In this document: positions 45,439-54,725 of the stretch, piece after piece
Layout of the letters: the number at the start of each line of letters is the position of its first letter
Position numbering within the stretch: the stretch's first letter is position 1
Source: Bacteroidota bacterium
GTDB taxonomy: Bacteria; Bacteroidota; Bacteroidia; AKYH767-A; OLB10
NCBI GenBank assembly: GCA_023251535.1
Contig: JAHEYP010000016.1
Coordinates: forward strand, 3,587-58,459
DNA length: 54,873 nt
Reading direction: 5' to 3'
Made by a program: the position numbers and the translations under genes
Notes under the pieces: model-generated
The model's input: only the letters and a program-made list of their open reading frames with translations
What the model was told of the DNA's origin: nothing
The model's database searches: none

Positions 45439-47367
45439 ATGAAAAACCGTATTCTCCTTTTATTATTCTACATCTCATTTATACAATTGGGATGTTTGCA
45501 AGCAGAGGTTTGGGGGAATAAGAATTTTGTGCGTCTTGATAAAATCTCCAATGTAAAAATCGTACAAGAGCCTTCCTATGTTTTTGGTGAGTTTAGTACT
45601 GTCCCTCCTGAAAGGTTATTTTTGCCTTTCCCTAAAGATGTTTCGGCAAATAGTTTCCCGTGGCCTACGAAAATTTCGGAATGTTGGATTAAATGGACGT
45701 TAGAAAATACGGGCAAGAGTAATTGTTATTTAGCCTTAAGGTTAAATAGAGGAGCTGGAAATTTTTGTTTGTATAGAAGAGGAAATGGTGGGATAGTGAA
45801 ATTTACTACTGAATCTAAACTTAGTATAGATTCTCTTGGGCAACCATTTTATAAAGCTTTAATGTTTGAATTGCCGCCCGGTAAATATGATTTCATTCTT
45901 TCTACTGGACCAATCTACTATAAAAGTGGAATCAACAATATTGATATCCTTTTGCCGAAAGAATTGAAGGATGATCGTTTTGAATTATTAAATAATGAAA
46001 CAGATTTTGTATTCATATTGTTTACATTTAATGCTTTTGTAATTTTTCAGTTATTGTATATTTTGATCCAATGGCTCTACCATCGACGTGTTGAATATCT
46101 TAATTATCTATGTTATCTTATTTGTATCGAATTATATTTCGGATTGCGATACGAATTGGTTTATAGCCTTCCAATTTTATCAGATATTCATCCCGGAATG
46201 AACCAATACTTAAGTAGTATAATGCTATTCTTGCCTTATTACTTCTACTTGGAATTTACTCGTCACTATATCAATATGGCTGAGCTTTATCCTAAAGTTA
46301 ATCGAATTGTTATAAATATTGAACGACTGATTTTACTCTACTTAGTTCCAGTTTTTGTTCTTAATTATCTCGGTTATCAAAAATTGATAGGTCAATTTTC
46401 TCTAGTTTTTTTACTTGTAATTTATGTCTGTACTTTATGGTTAATTAATTTCTTCTATCAAAAGCGTGATAAATTAATTCGATTTATTTTATTGGGATCA
46501 GCTTTTGCCGCTACCGGACATCTTTTCGCTATGACTTCTACTATTCTTATGTCGAATAATTGGTGGTTAGCTTTTCCTCCAATTTATTTTACGATGATTG
46601 GAATCGTATTTGAAGTGTTTTTCTTTAATACTGGATTGGGATACAAATCGAAAGCTGAACAAGGGGCGAAATTGCGAATGCAAGATGAATTAATCCTTCA
46701 ATTGGAGGAGAAGAGGAAAGCTCAGGAGCAATTCCTAAACATGAGAAATCGACTGGCTGCCGATTTACACGATGAAGTTGGCTCAACATTAAGTAGCATT
46801 ATCATTTATAGTGAAGTTGCCGACAAGTATGTTGATTCGGAGCCCGAGAAAGCACATTCTATATTAATGCGAATTCGAAATAGCTCCAAACGCGTAATTG
46901 ATGCAATGAGAGACATTGTATGGGCTACGCATTCCTCCGATAATGAACAATTGAATTGGTCGATGAAGTTAAGAGAAACTGCCCATAGTTTATTGTACGA
47001 ATCATCAATTGAATTCTATTTTGAAGAAGAGGGCACACTTGATATGCTAGAGTTTTTACCCGAAGTAAAAAGGAACCTTTTATTGGTTTTTAGAGAAGCT
47101 ATTTCGAACGCCATGAAACATAGTAAATGTACTAGAATAGATTGTCGGATGAGTGCTGATGAAAATCGCTTTCAACTTTCTATTAATGATAATGGAATGG
47201 GATTTGATAATACTAAAATATCAGCTGGTATTGGACTAAGAAATATGAAATCCCGAATGGAAGCTTTTGGAGGTACCTTGGCGATAATTGACTCACAATC
47301 TGGTGGGGTTTCAATAAAGTTGAACTGGGAAGGCCAAAAATCTAGACCAAGTACTCACCAAAATTAG
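45439..47367 (+). CDS. Sensor histidine kinase with 7TM-type sensor
   Basis: This 642-residue kinase starts at the ATG at 45439 (an in-frame TTG lies 18 bp upstream). It has a signal peptide, a periplasmic beta-rich 7TMR-DISMED2-like domain (about residues 25-190), then seven hydrophobic segments (about residues 190-400) as in 7TMR-DISM receptors. A coiled linker, a HisKA_3 domain with His444 in DLHDEVGSTLSS, and a HATPase_c domain (REAISNAMKHSKC, DNGMGFD) follow. Its sensor is unlike that of the kinase at 25460, although the cytoplasmic parts are related. Its stop codon (TAG, 47365-47367) lies inside an inverted repeat, and the cognate regulator follows 41 bp downstream. Confidence 0.93.
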   Translation: MKNRILLLLFYISFIQLGCLQAEVWGNKNFVRLDKISNVKIVQEPSYVFGEFSTVPPERLFLPFPKDVSANSFPWPTKISECWIKWTLENTGKSNCYLALRLNRGAGNFCLYRRGNGGIVKFTTESKLSIDSLGQPFYKALMFELPPGKYDFILSTGPIYYKSGINNIDILLPKELKDDRFELLNNETDFVFILFTFNAFVIFQLLYILIQWLYHRRVEYLNYLCYLICIELYFGLRYELVYSLPILSDIHPGMNQYLSSIMLFLPYYFYLEFTRHYINMAELYPKVNRIVINIERLILLYLVPVFVLNYLGYQKLIGQFSLVFLLVIYVCTLWLINFFYQKRDKLIRFILLGSAFAATGHLFAMTSTILMSNNWWLAFPPIYFTMIGIVFEVFFFNTGLGYKSKAEQGAKLRMQDELILQLEEKRKAQEQFLNMRNRLAADLHDEVGSTLSSIIIYSEVADKYVDSEPEKAHSILMRIRNSSKRVIDAMRDIVWATHSSDNEQLNWSMKLRETAHSLLYESSIEFYFEEEGTLDMLEFLPEVKRNLLLVFREAISNAMKHSKCTRIDCRMSADENRFQLSINDNGMGFDNTKISAGIGLRNMKSRMEAFGGTLAIIDSQSGGVSIKLNWEGQKSRPSTHQN

Positions 47368-47372
47368 GGATA
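47353..47372. promoter_or_regulatory. Imperfect 9-2-9 inverted repeat, candidate operator before response regulator 2
   Basis: ACTCACCAA-AA-TTAGGGATA. The right arm is exactly the complement of TATCCCTAA, the left arm of the repeat after regulator 2, but the left arm here matches at only 5 of 9 positions. Its centre is 37.5 bp before the G of TATTTTTG (47393-47400). A second exact -7 sequence, TACATTTG (47373-47380), adjoins the repeat, so a repressor placement is also possible. Confidence 0.5.
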
Positions 47373-47380
47373 TACATTTG
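47373..47380 (+). promoter_or_regulatory. Alternative -7 promoter element for response regulator 2
   Basis: TACATTTG is an exact TAnnTTTG match directly next to the inverted repeat. It competes with the element at 47393 as the promoter of the regulator gene. Confidence 0.35.
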
Positions 47381-47392
47381 CGAATTCATCAC

Positions 47393-47400
47393 TATTTTTG
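47393..47400 (+). promoter_or_regulatory. -7 promoter element of response regulator 2
   Basis: TATTTTTG matches TAnnTTTG exactly and ends 8 bp before the ATG at 47409, matching the layout before regulator 1. A leader of only a few nucleotides is implied. Confidence 0.5.
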
Positions 47401-47408
47401 TTTGACCT

Positions 47409-48038
47409 ATGATAAGCGTATTAATTTTTGATGACAATGAGGACCGAAGAGATAGCCTCACTTTATTGATCGAGTCTGTTTCTGATTTCGCGGTTTCAGG
47501 TGCATTGTCGCAGGCCAATAATGCGTTGGAGGAAGTTGCTAGACTAAAGCCTGATGTAGTACTCATGGATATTGATATGCCCGGAACTAACGGAATTGAA
47601 GCAACACGACTTATTCATGCATCGTTTCCTTCTCTTCCTATTATCATTCAAACAGTATTCGATGATGATGATAAGATATTTCAAGCATTGAAAGCTGGAG
47701 CTGCTGGTTATCTTTTAAAAAATGCATCTTCTGAAGTTATTTTAAGTGCCATTCGCGAAGCTCTACAAGGCGGAGCGCCTATGACTCCGGCAATTGCTCA
47801 AAGAGTTCTTACATTTTTTAGAAGCGAAAAGTCAGTAAAGCCCGATTATGGCTTAACGGATCGCGAAACCGATGTGTTGAGATTACTTACACAAGGCAAT
47901 TCGTATAAAATGATTGCAGATCAACTTGAAATCACTTTTAATACCGTTAATTCACATTTGAAGAAAGTCTACGAAAAGCTGCAAGTACACTCTGCCGGAG
48001 AGGCCATCGCAAAGTCGGTTAGAGACCAATTGTTCTAA
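47409..48038 (+). CDS. LuxR/NarL-family response regulator, module 2
   Basis: This 209-residue regulator has a receiver domain with Asp54 in LMDIDMPGTNG, an acidic pocket at Asp8/Asp9, and a Lys near LLKNASS. The C-terminal LuxR helix-turn-helix (LTDRETDVLRLLTQGNSYKMIADQLEITFNTVNSHLKKVYEKL) differs from that of module 1 in the recognition helix (TFNTVNSHLK against SVGTVQTHIK), in line with the different repeat sequences. It is the partner of the upstream 7TM-type kinase and probably binds the repeats at 47353-47372 and 48042-48061. Confidence 0.93.
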   Translation: MISVLIFDDNEDRRDSLTLLIESVSDFAVSGALSQANNALEEVARLKPDVVLMDIDMPGTNGIEATRLIHASFPSLPIIIQTVFDDDDKIFQALKAGAAGYLLKNASSEVILSAIREALQGGAPMTPAIAQRVLTFFRSEKSVKPDYGLTDRETDVLRLLTQGNSYKMIADQLEITFNTVNSHLKKVYEKLQVHSAGEAIAKSVRDQLF

Positions 48039-48041
48039 TTT

Positions 48042-48061
48042 TATCCCTAATATTAGGGCTT
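48042..48061. promoter_or_regulatory. 9-2-9 inverted repeat, candidate operator before the delta-60 protein gene
   Basis: TATCCCTAA-TA-TTAGGGCTT, matching at 7 of 9 arm positions with a perfect CCCTAA-TA-TTAGGG core, starts 3 bp after the regulator stop. Its centre is 38.5 bp before the G of CATTTTTG (48083-48090), one mismatch from the -7 consensus. This is the same offset as the repeat before the surface protein gene in module 1. Confidence 0.6.
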
Positions 48062-48122
48062 GAGAACTATATAGGAAAAGGGCATTTTTGTTTTGTTAAA
48101 AACACTCATAAACCTTTCATCT

Positions 48123-49877
48123 ATGAAAAGAAAATTTACCCTTTCACTACTTCTATTTTGTTCTCTAATAAATTTAAAAACACAAGCACAGAATCTAGTG
48201 CCAGATTCCTTGTATGCTGATCAGTCTGTATTACATTACACCTTAACCTTTGGTAGTTTGACGCCGACGAAATTACTTCGTTTGAGCGGACAAAGAATTC
48301 TAATGGGTGGTTATGATGTTGATCCGACAGTTACTACTGGACATGATTATTTAATCGATATGCTCGTAACTGATTTTTGTGGAAATCATGATCCATCATT
48401 TGGTGTAAATGGTGAGGTGAGACATGCCTTCGATTATCGTAATTTGGCATACGATTTTGCATTGCAATCAGATGGAAAAATACTTACTTGTGGTACACAA
48501 GCATCTTCAAATGCAGGTTCTGGTCAGCTGCCTTTTTTGGCGCGATTTAATGCTGATGGTTCACCAGATACTACTTTTGGAACAATGGGCTCTGTAATGC
48601 AACGCTTCGACCCGGCAGCCAGTGGTAAATTGAATAGTGTTCATCAACTTCCTGATGGAAGAATCATTTGCGGTGGATACAGTGCAACGAATATCAATGG
48701 AGGTACTCCTGGAATTGGTGCTATGCGATTTTTTCAAAATGGAACACTCGATGGTACATTCGATGGTGATGGAATAGCTCGTTATGATATTAATTCAGCA
48801 AATGGAACTTTCTCTCAATCGTACTTGAATAGCAACGATTTGTCATTGGTTGTCACAGGAGTTCGTTATGACGCTTCTTTCAATGCAAGATTTATTGCTG
48901 TATGTTTTGATTCTACAGGAGCATTGATGAATACTTATGGAATTGGAGGGGTATTTACGGATGCTTCATATGATGTAAATCCAAATGTGTTTTCAGTACA
49001 ATTAAATAACAATAGTGTTATTCTTGGATCAACTGTAAATGGCACTACTAATACCGTAGCTTTAATAAAATTGGATGCAAATGGACAAGTAGATTCTACT
49101 TTTGGTACCAATGGAAGCACACTAATTAGCGATCCAATGTTGTTGAATTTTAATGGAATGAAATCAGTAGGAGGAAAGATCCAACTATTAGCAGGAGCGG
49201 ATAATTTACCAGGACGTGGTCTCATTATTCAATTAAATGTTAATGGCTCAATAGACTCAACCTTTGCATCCAATGGATTGCAAATAATCGATTTTCGTGC
49301 TAACGTTAGCGGAAATCAAAAACTGGTAAATTATACTACTCTTCCAGGAGGCGAAACTCTTTATCTTGGACAAGGCTTTGGATTTGATGCAACACGATTA
49401 ACAAATGTTTCAAATGTTCCACATATTAGTTTGCTGAATAGTACTTCGTTTACCACAACAGGTAGCGGAACATACCAATGGTACCTTAATGGTGTTTTAA
49501 TTCCCGGAGCAACTTCTAACGTTTACGGCTTTACGCAAAATGGGTCGTATACAGTTGAGTTAACAGGAGCTTATGGTTGTACCTATATGAGTGATCCATT
49601 TGTACTCACCAATGTTGGTATTGGCGAGTTAAATACTGATGCTTTAAGCCTAATTTTTGATGCAGAGAATCAATTGCTGACAATTAAGAACCTTCCAAAT
49701 CAAAATTCGCACTTGAGAATCTTCTCAACCGAAGGCAAATTACTTCTCAACAAGGTTGTTTTGGAAAAAAGCGGATCGGCATCTATAAGCACTACATCAC
49801 TTCAAAGCGGTATGTACTTAGCGGAAGTTAATACTTTAAACACTAAACGCACACTTCGTTTTGTAATTGTTCATTAA
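48123..49877 (+). CDS. Delta-60 repeat surface protein with T9SS sorting domain
   Basis: This 584-residue exported protein starts at the ATG at 48123 (an upstream in-frame TTG is rejected because it lies just after the -7 element). A signal peptide ends near TQA-Q. Residues about 55-420 hold delta-60 repeats of about 55 residues (FNADGSPDTTFGTMGSVMQRFD, LDANGQVDSTFGTNGS, LNVNGSIDSTFASNGL). An Ig-like segment (GTYQWYLNGVLIPGATSN) precedes a C-terminal sorting domain (LSLIFDAENQLLTIKNLPNQN...MYLAEV). It sits downstream of the second regulator behind an inverted repeat, so regulation by that module is inferred. A terminator follows. Confidence 0.88.
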   Translation: MKRKFTLSLLLFCSLINLKTQAQNLVPDSLYADQSVLHYTLTFGSLTPTKLLRLSGQRILMGGYDVDPTVTTGHDYLIDMLVTDFCGNHDPSFGVNGEVRHAFDYRNLAYDFALQSDGKILTCGTQASSNAGSGQLPFLARFNADGSPDTTFGTMGSVMQRFDPAASGKLNSVHQLPDGRIICGGYSATNINGGTPGIGAMRFFQNGTLDGTFDGDGIARYDINSANGTFSQSYLNSNDLSLVVTGVRYDASFNARFIAVCFDSTGALMNTYGIGGVFTDASYDVNPNVFSVQLNNNSVILGSTVNGTTNTVALIKLDANGQVDSTFGTNGSTLISDPMLLNFNGMKSVGGKIQLLAGADNLPGRGLIIQLNVNGSIDSTFASNGLQIIDFRANVSGNQKLVNYTTLPGGETLYLGQGFGFDATRLTNVSNVPHISLLNSTSFTTTGSGTYQWYLNGVLIPGATSNVYGFTQNGSYTVELTGAYGCTYMSDPFVLTNVGIGELNTDALSLIFDAENQLLTIKNLPNQNSHLRIFSTEGKLLLNKVVLEKSGSASISTTSLQSGMYLAEVNTLNTKRTLRFVIVH

Positions 49878-49904
49878 TCCCGTTTTCAATAACCAATTAT
49901 GGTT

Positions 49905-49937
49905 GGGGTTGTTTCACTTGTGAGACAACCCTTTTTT
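49905..49937 (+). terminator. Intrinsic terminator after the delta-60 gene
   Basis: GGGTTGTTTCA pairs with TGAGACAACCC (one wobble) around a short loop, followed by six T's. Confidence 0.85.
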
Positions 49938-50056
49938 AATGCATTATAATTAGGAAAAGATGGAAATGCTTTTAATTATTTTAAGGTATATGCAACTTAA
50001 AATGCATTTTCAGCATCTTTTACATTAGAGCCTTTCCCAACTTAAGCTGCTAGAAA

Positions 50057-53000
50057 ATGAAGATGATTGTATCACGAACTATCTTTAAATGCTGTTTAAT
50101 TCTTTCATTCTTGGGAGGATTTGGCTATAATGCATGTGCAAGTGACTATTATTGGGTAAATGGTTCGGGAAATTGGAGCGACTTTTCTCATCATTGGTCT
50201 ACTTCTTCAGGTGGCGCAATATTCCATCCCAGTTTACCCACCCCTTCGGATAACGTCTACTTTGATGAGAACTCGTTTCTAACTTTAGGTGATACCGTAT
50301 TCCTTGACCTCTCTTTAGCCACTTGCAATACGATGGATTGGGCAGGAGCCCTTAATAACCCTGTATTTCGAGGTAATTCTTCGTATTTGATGTCTAATGT
50401 CCTAAAAGTTTATGGCTCGTTAATATTGAATCCGACAATGAGATGGATTATGAATGGAGTACTATATCTTAATTCGTCATTAACGGGGAATAGTATTAAT
50501 ACAAACGGATTAGCACTCATGGATTCTGTTTCTTTTACCCAAATAATCGTTGATGGAGCGGGTGAATGGAATTTAGATAATGATATTATTGCAAGTCAAA
50601 TTGAAATACGAAATGGATACTTTCATTCGAATAACTATGCAATTACTTCCAATCTTACTTATTTTCCAATATCTGTTAGTACGTCTCATGTTATCCTTGG
50701 AAGTTCAATTATAAATGGAGATTTCTACACCAATTCATATATCGATCTCGATAGTACCTTCATTAATTGTAATGTTTTATCAACTACCGCTCCTTTGTTT
50801 TTTAATAGTGTAATTTCAACAAGTAATGTATATAGCAATTCTTCTTCTTTTAAATTTTTGAAATGCGCTGGATTTTCAGGAGATAGTAATATTGTTGATG
50901 AAATTATTTTAGAGGAAAATAAATATGTAAATGATGCGAGTTATTATTTTTGTTCAATTGAAGGTTCAAATAATATTTTTCAAAGAGCTATTGTTACTGA
51001 TGATAATGTTTCTTTTTCAGGTAAACAAGTTTTCGATAGTCTGTCCTTTAGTAATGATGGACAAAAAATACAGTTAACCAATGACACGTTAATTGTAAAT
51101 GATTCCTTCCAATTTAATGGTACCTGTAATCGCTATTCTTCAATTTCATCAAGCTTTATCGGCTCAACTATAATTTTTAATACCCCCGATTTTTCTTGCG
51201 ATTATGTAGCCGTTAAAAATGTAAAAAAAGATGGCCTAGCTGTATTAACCATAAATAATGGTATAGATGAAGGAGGAAATACCGGCTGGATTATTAATAG
51301 TGCCGCATCCCGCACGCTTTACTGGGTTGGCGGAGGTGGATCATGGAGTGATTCATCTCATTGGGCATTGTCAAGTGGTGGACAAGGAGGAGCATGTATT
51401 CCCAATCTATTCGATAGCGTTTTTTTTGATGCAAGTTCATTCCCAACAACGGGAGATACGCTTATTATAGATTGCAAGACTGCTTTTTGTGGAAATATGA
51501 ATTGGGCTAATGTAACTAATGTACCCGTATTCGATAACTCATTTTATGATACAGAATTACATATAAATGGATCTTTTGTATTAAGCCCAGATATGAAATA
51601 CATTGGCTACGGAAAGATCTATTTGCATTCTGATTATCAAGGGAACAGTATAAATACATTCTTGAATTTTTCGAATTCTATTGGTTCACATTTCAATTTA
51701 TTTATAGATGGTTCCGGTTCTTGGGATCTATTGAGCGATTTTAATAATGGAAGAATTAATCTGAATGAAGGATTTTTTAGTTCTAATAATTTTAGATTAA
51801 AGGAAATATCGATAAGTAATACAGGAAGTGGAACAACCGCTTTTTTGGGCACTTCAATTATTAATGATTGGTATTTGTCGGATAGCTCTAATATTAATCT
51901 GTATCTAGATAGTGTAACGTTTGATTGTATATCTTTTACTTCTTTGAAGACATTGCAGTATCATAATGTTTCAGCAGCTGCGATTTATGCTCAAGGATGC
52001 ACATTTAATAACTTGACGTGCTATAATTTTGGAGGGAATAACAATACAATTAATGAAGTTGTTTTTGGTAGTAATAATCCCAACAATTACGTTTCTGTTA
52101 GTGGCAATAATAACTATATTCACAAAGCACTATTTACTGCGCCTATTATAGAATTTAGAGGGTCTAATGCCCCAGTAACCTATTCAATCGATTCGCTATT
52201 TTTTGGAATGCCAGGACAATCCGTTAATATGACGAACGGATCAATTATAAGTATAAATGATTATGTTGATTTAAGCGGTTCGTGCAATGGAACAACAACT
52301 TACAATTGTTCGAGTGGATTTGCTACTATTCATAAAAGCAGTGGAATTGTTAACGCAAATTATGTTTCACTTCAAGGGATTCATACTAGTGGTGGTGCGG
52401 CATTCGTAGCAAATAATGCTATTGATGAAGGTGGTAATGCCGGATGGAGTCTTCAATCTGCTATACCGCGCACTTTGTATTGGGTTGGAGGAACAGGTGA
52501 ATGGAACGATGTGAATCATTGGTCAGTTTCTAGCGGTGGGAATAGCGGCGCTTGTCTGCCCAATCGCCATGATGATGTTTTTTTTGATGCAAATTCTTTT
52601 CTGTCGGCTAATGATTCTGTGAAAGGTATTCATGAGAATATTAGTATTCATACAATGGATTGGAGCGGAATTACTGACACTTCAATTTTATATTTAGACG
52701 GTTCTAGTTTATTTGTGTATGGCTCGTTTACTTTGAATGAAAAATTAAAGGTTACAATAAATGGGGGTTTGAATTTTATGTCGGATTCCTTAGGTAATAC
52801 AATTAATACTTTTGGAAATCAAATTTCGAGTGTTTCTCCTTGGACAACCGTTTTGTTTTTAGGTAGTGGTAGTTGGGATTTATTAAGCGATTTCAATAGT
52901 GATTTAATTCGTTTGAGAAACGGTGTATTGAAGACGAATAACTTTTCTATTTCCGGAGATATTAAGATAAATGATGAATTTAATCAGAGTACATCGGCTT

Positions 53001-54592
53001 CTGTATATTTTGGAACTTCTAATATTTCTGGTGGCATAAATATTTTTGGAGATAGTACACTTATCCATGCTGATAGTTGTCTGTTCAATGTGTACAGTTT
53101 TAAATCTGCAGGAGGTGCTAATTCATATAATTGGATCAAAGCAACAAATTATGTTAGTTGTGATAATTCTAAAATTAATTATGTAGAATCGAATAGAATC
53201 TATGTAAATTATTGCCAATTCGATAAGGTTCGCATTACGGATAATTTTTCTATTTCGGGAAATAATTGCATTTTCAAAAAATTAGTTCTTCCTGAATCAG
53301 GTTACCTATGGGGTAGCAATGTTTTTGATTCTCTGATCCTAAACAACCCGGGGCAAAATGTGGAAATAATAGGATCTCTCATTGTAAATGATTTCCTGAA
53401 TATTCAATCAGATCCCTTAATTACCACTGTGCTAAAATGTACTAGCGGTAGTGCAACAATAACTAAATTGTCAGATACAGTTTGTACAAATAATATTTGC
53501 ATAAATAATATTCAAGTTGGAGGAGGAGCAGTTTTTTATGCCGGAGCCAATTCAACTGACCTTGGTGGGAATTCAGGTTGGATTTGGAGTAGCTGTAATT
53601 TACAATCTGATAATGTATGGCCAGGAGATGCAAATGCTGACTTGATTTCTAATAATACCGATCTGCTTTATATTGGCCTTGCTTATGGTTATGCCGGACC
53701 TGTTAGAGTAGGAGCTTCTATAAATTGGGTAGGACAGCCTTCTACCGATTGGCAATATCAATTTGCTAATGGCGTAAATTGTAAAAATGCAGATTGTGAT
53801 GGAAGCGGAATTGTTGATGCCGATGATACTACAGCAATTTTTCTGAACTATGGACAAACACATCCATTAAGAGCGACAAATCCGGTTTTTGAATTTAATT
53901 CCGGTGCAAATATCTATTTTGATATGCCGTCAGGATCATTAATGCCTGGCACAACCGTTAGTATTCCTATTATGTTAGGAACAGCTTCATATCCAGTAAA
54001 TAATTTATACGGAATAGCTTTTACTGTAAACTACGACCCCGCTTTTGTACAAAGCGGCAGCATGCAAATAGATTTTACTTCTTCTTGGGCAGCATCGAAT
54101 GTTAATAGTATTCAATTAGCCAAAGATGATTATGCAAGTGGCATTTTTGATGTCGGTTTAGCCAGAACCGATCATCAAAATATAAATGGATTCGGCGTTT
54201 TGGCAACACTAACTTTTATAGTTTCTGGTAATGTTGGGGGAAATTTGAATTTCTCAATTACCAATATAACCGCAATAGATAAAAGTGAAATTCCTATTCC
54301 TATCCAACCGTCCAGTGCTTCAATTTATACTTCATTAACCGAAACTCCTTCGTTAGAAAACCTGATTTCGGTTTTCCCTAACCCTGTTTCTTCTATGCTA
54401 AATTTAAAAGATCCTAATAATATTATTAGACAGGTTGAATTAATAGATTGCAATGGGAAAGTAGTATATCGAAATGATTATTTAATTGGGAACGATAATA
54501 TCAATGTGACTTCTTTGTGTGAAGGCCTATTTTGCATGCGTATCAATACAACATTGGGTGTTTTTGTAAAAAAGATTCTAATTAAAAGTTGA
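50057..54592 (+). CDS. Large three-repeat surface protein with dockerin-like, cohesin-like and T9SS domains
   Basis: This 1511-residue protein has a signal peptide. Three repeats of about 390 residues start near residues 30, 421 and 807, each opening with YWVxGxGxWSDxxHW...SSGG...DxVFFDxxSF and containing an INT-type segment and a GSWDLLSDFN segment, and closing with DEGGNxGW. They have beta-helix-like Asn-rich stretches. Residues about 1190-1280 are a dockerin-like module (GDANADLISNNTDL and DCDGSGIVDADDT), followed by a cohesin-like beta-sandwich (IPIMLGTASYPVNNLYGIAFTVNYDPAFV) and a T9SS sorting domain (VFPNPVSSMLNL). The module pair is shared with the protein at 35689. A possible second ATG lies at 50063. 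No enzymatic motif was seen. Confidence 0.87.
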   Translation: MKMIVSRTIFKCCLILSFLGGFGYNACASDYYWVNGSGNWSDFSHHWSTSSGGAIFHPSLPTPSDNVYFDENSFLTLGDTVFLDLSLATCNTMDWAGALNNPVFRGNSSYLMSNVLKVYGSLILNPTMRWIMNGVLYLNSSLTGNSINTNGLALMDSVSFTQIIVDGAGEWNLDNDIIASQIEIRNGYFHSNNYAITSNLTYFPISVSTSHVILGSSIINGDFYTNSYIDLDSTFINCNVLSTTAPLFFNSVISTSNVYSNSSSFKFLKCAGFSGDSNIVDEIILEENKYVNDASYYFCSIEGSNNIFQRAIVTDDNVSFSGKQVFDSLSFSNDGQKIQLTNDTLIVNDSFQFNGTCNRYSSISSSFIGSTIIFNTPDFSCDYVAVKNVKKDGLAVLTINNGIDEGGNTGWIINSAASRTLYWVGGGGSWSDSSHWALSSGGQGGACIPNLFDSVFFDASSFPTTGDTLIIDCKTAFCGNMNWANVTNVPVFDNSFYDTELHINGSFVLSPDMKYIGYGKIYLHSDYQGNSINTFLNFSNSIGSHFNLFIDGSGSWDLLSDFNNGRINLNEGFFSSNNFRLKEISISNTGSGTTAFLGTSIINDWYLSDSSNINLYLDSVTFDCISFTSLKTLQYHNVSAAAIYAQGCTFNNLTCYNFGGNNNTINEVVFGSNNPNNYVSVSGNNNYIHKALFTAPIIEFRGSNAPVTYSIDSLFFGMPGQSVNMTNGSIISINDYVDLSGSCNGTTTYNCSSGFATIHKSSGIVNANYVSLQGIHTSGGAAFVANNAIDEGGNAGWSLQSAIPRTLYWVGGTGEWNDVNHWSVSSGGNSGACLPNRHDDVFFDANSFLSANDSVKGIHENISIHTMDWSGITDTSILYLDGSSLFVYGSFTLNEKLKVTINGGLNFMSDSLGNTINTFGNQISSVSPWTTVLFLGSGSWDLLSDFNSDLIRLRNGVLKTNNFSISGDIKINDEFNQSTSASVYFGTSNISGGINIFGDSTLIHADSCLFNVYSFKSAGGANSYNWIKATNYVSCDNSKINYVESNRIYVNYCQFDKVRITDNFSISGNNCIFKKLVLPESGYLWGSNVFDSLILNNPGQNVEIIGSLIVNDFLNIQSDPLITTVLKCTSGSATITKLSDTVCTNNICINNIQVGGGAVFYAGANSTDLGGNSGWIWSSCNLQSDNVWPGDANADLISNNTDLLYIGLAYGYAGPVRVGASINWVGQPSTDWQYQFANGVNCKNADCDGSGIVDADDTTAIFLNYGQTHPLRATNPVFEFNSGANIYFDMPSGSLMPGTTVSIPIMLGTASYPVNNLYGIAFTVNYDPAFVQSGSMQIDFTSSWAASNVNSIQLAKDDYASGIFDVGLARTDHQNINGFGVLATLTFIVSGNVGGNLNFSITNITAIDKSEIPIPIQPSSASIYTSLTETPSLENLISVFPNPVSSMLNLKDPNNIIRQVELIDCNGKVVYRNDYLIGNDNINVTSLCEGLFCMRINTTLGVFVKKILIKS

Positions 54593-54677
54593 ATATAAGC
54601 TAATTGACGAAGGATAATTTTATAAATCGTATTTGCCATTATTTACGCCTCAATAAAAAATGAAGGCTTTTCTTAAA

Positions 54678-54713
54678 ACAAAAAACCCCGAAGCAAGCTT
54701 CAGGGTTTTTTGT
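54678..54713. terminator. Strong intrinsic terminator after the three-repeat gene
   Basis: ACAAAAAACCCCGAAGC pairs with GCTTCAGGGTTTTTTGT (one mismatch) around a 2-nt loop, 85 bp after the stop codon. A and T tracts make it usable from either side. Confidence 0.9.
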
Positions 54714-54725
54714 TTGATTTATATC

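Noticed and set aside
48093..48122. TTG start giving ten extra residues in the delta-60 protein
   Set aside because: It directly follows the -7 element, and the ATG at 48123 opens a standard signal peptide.
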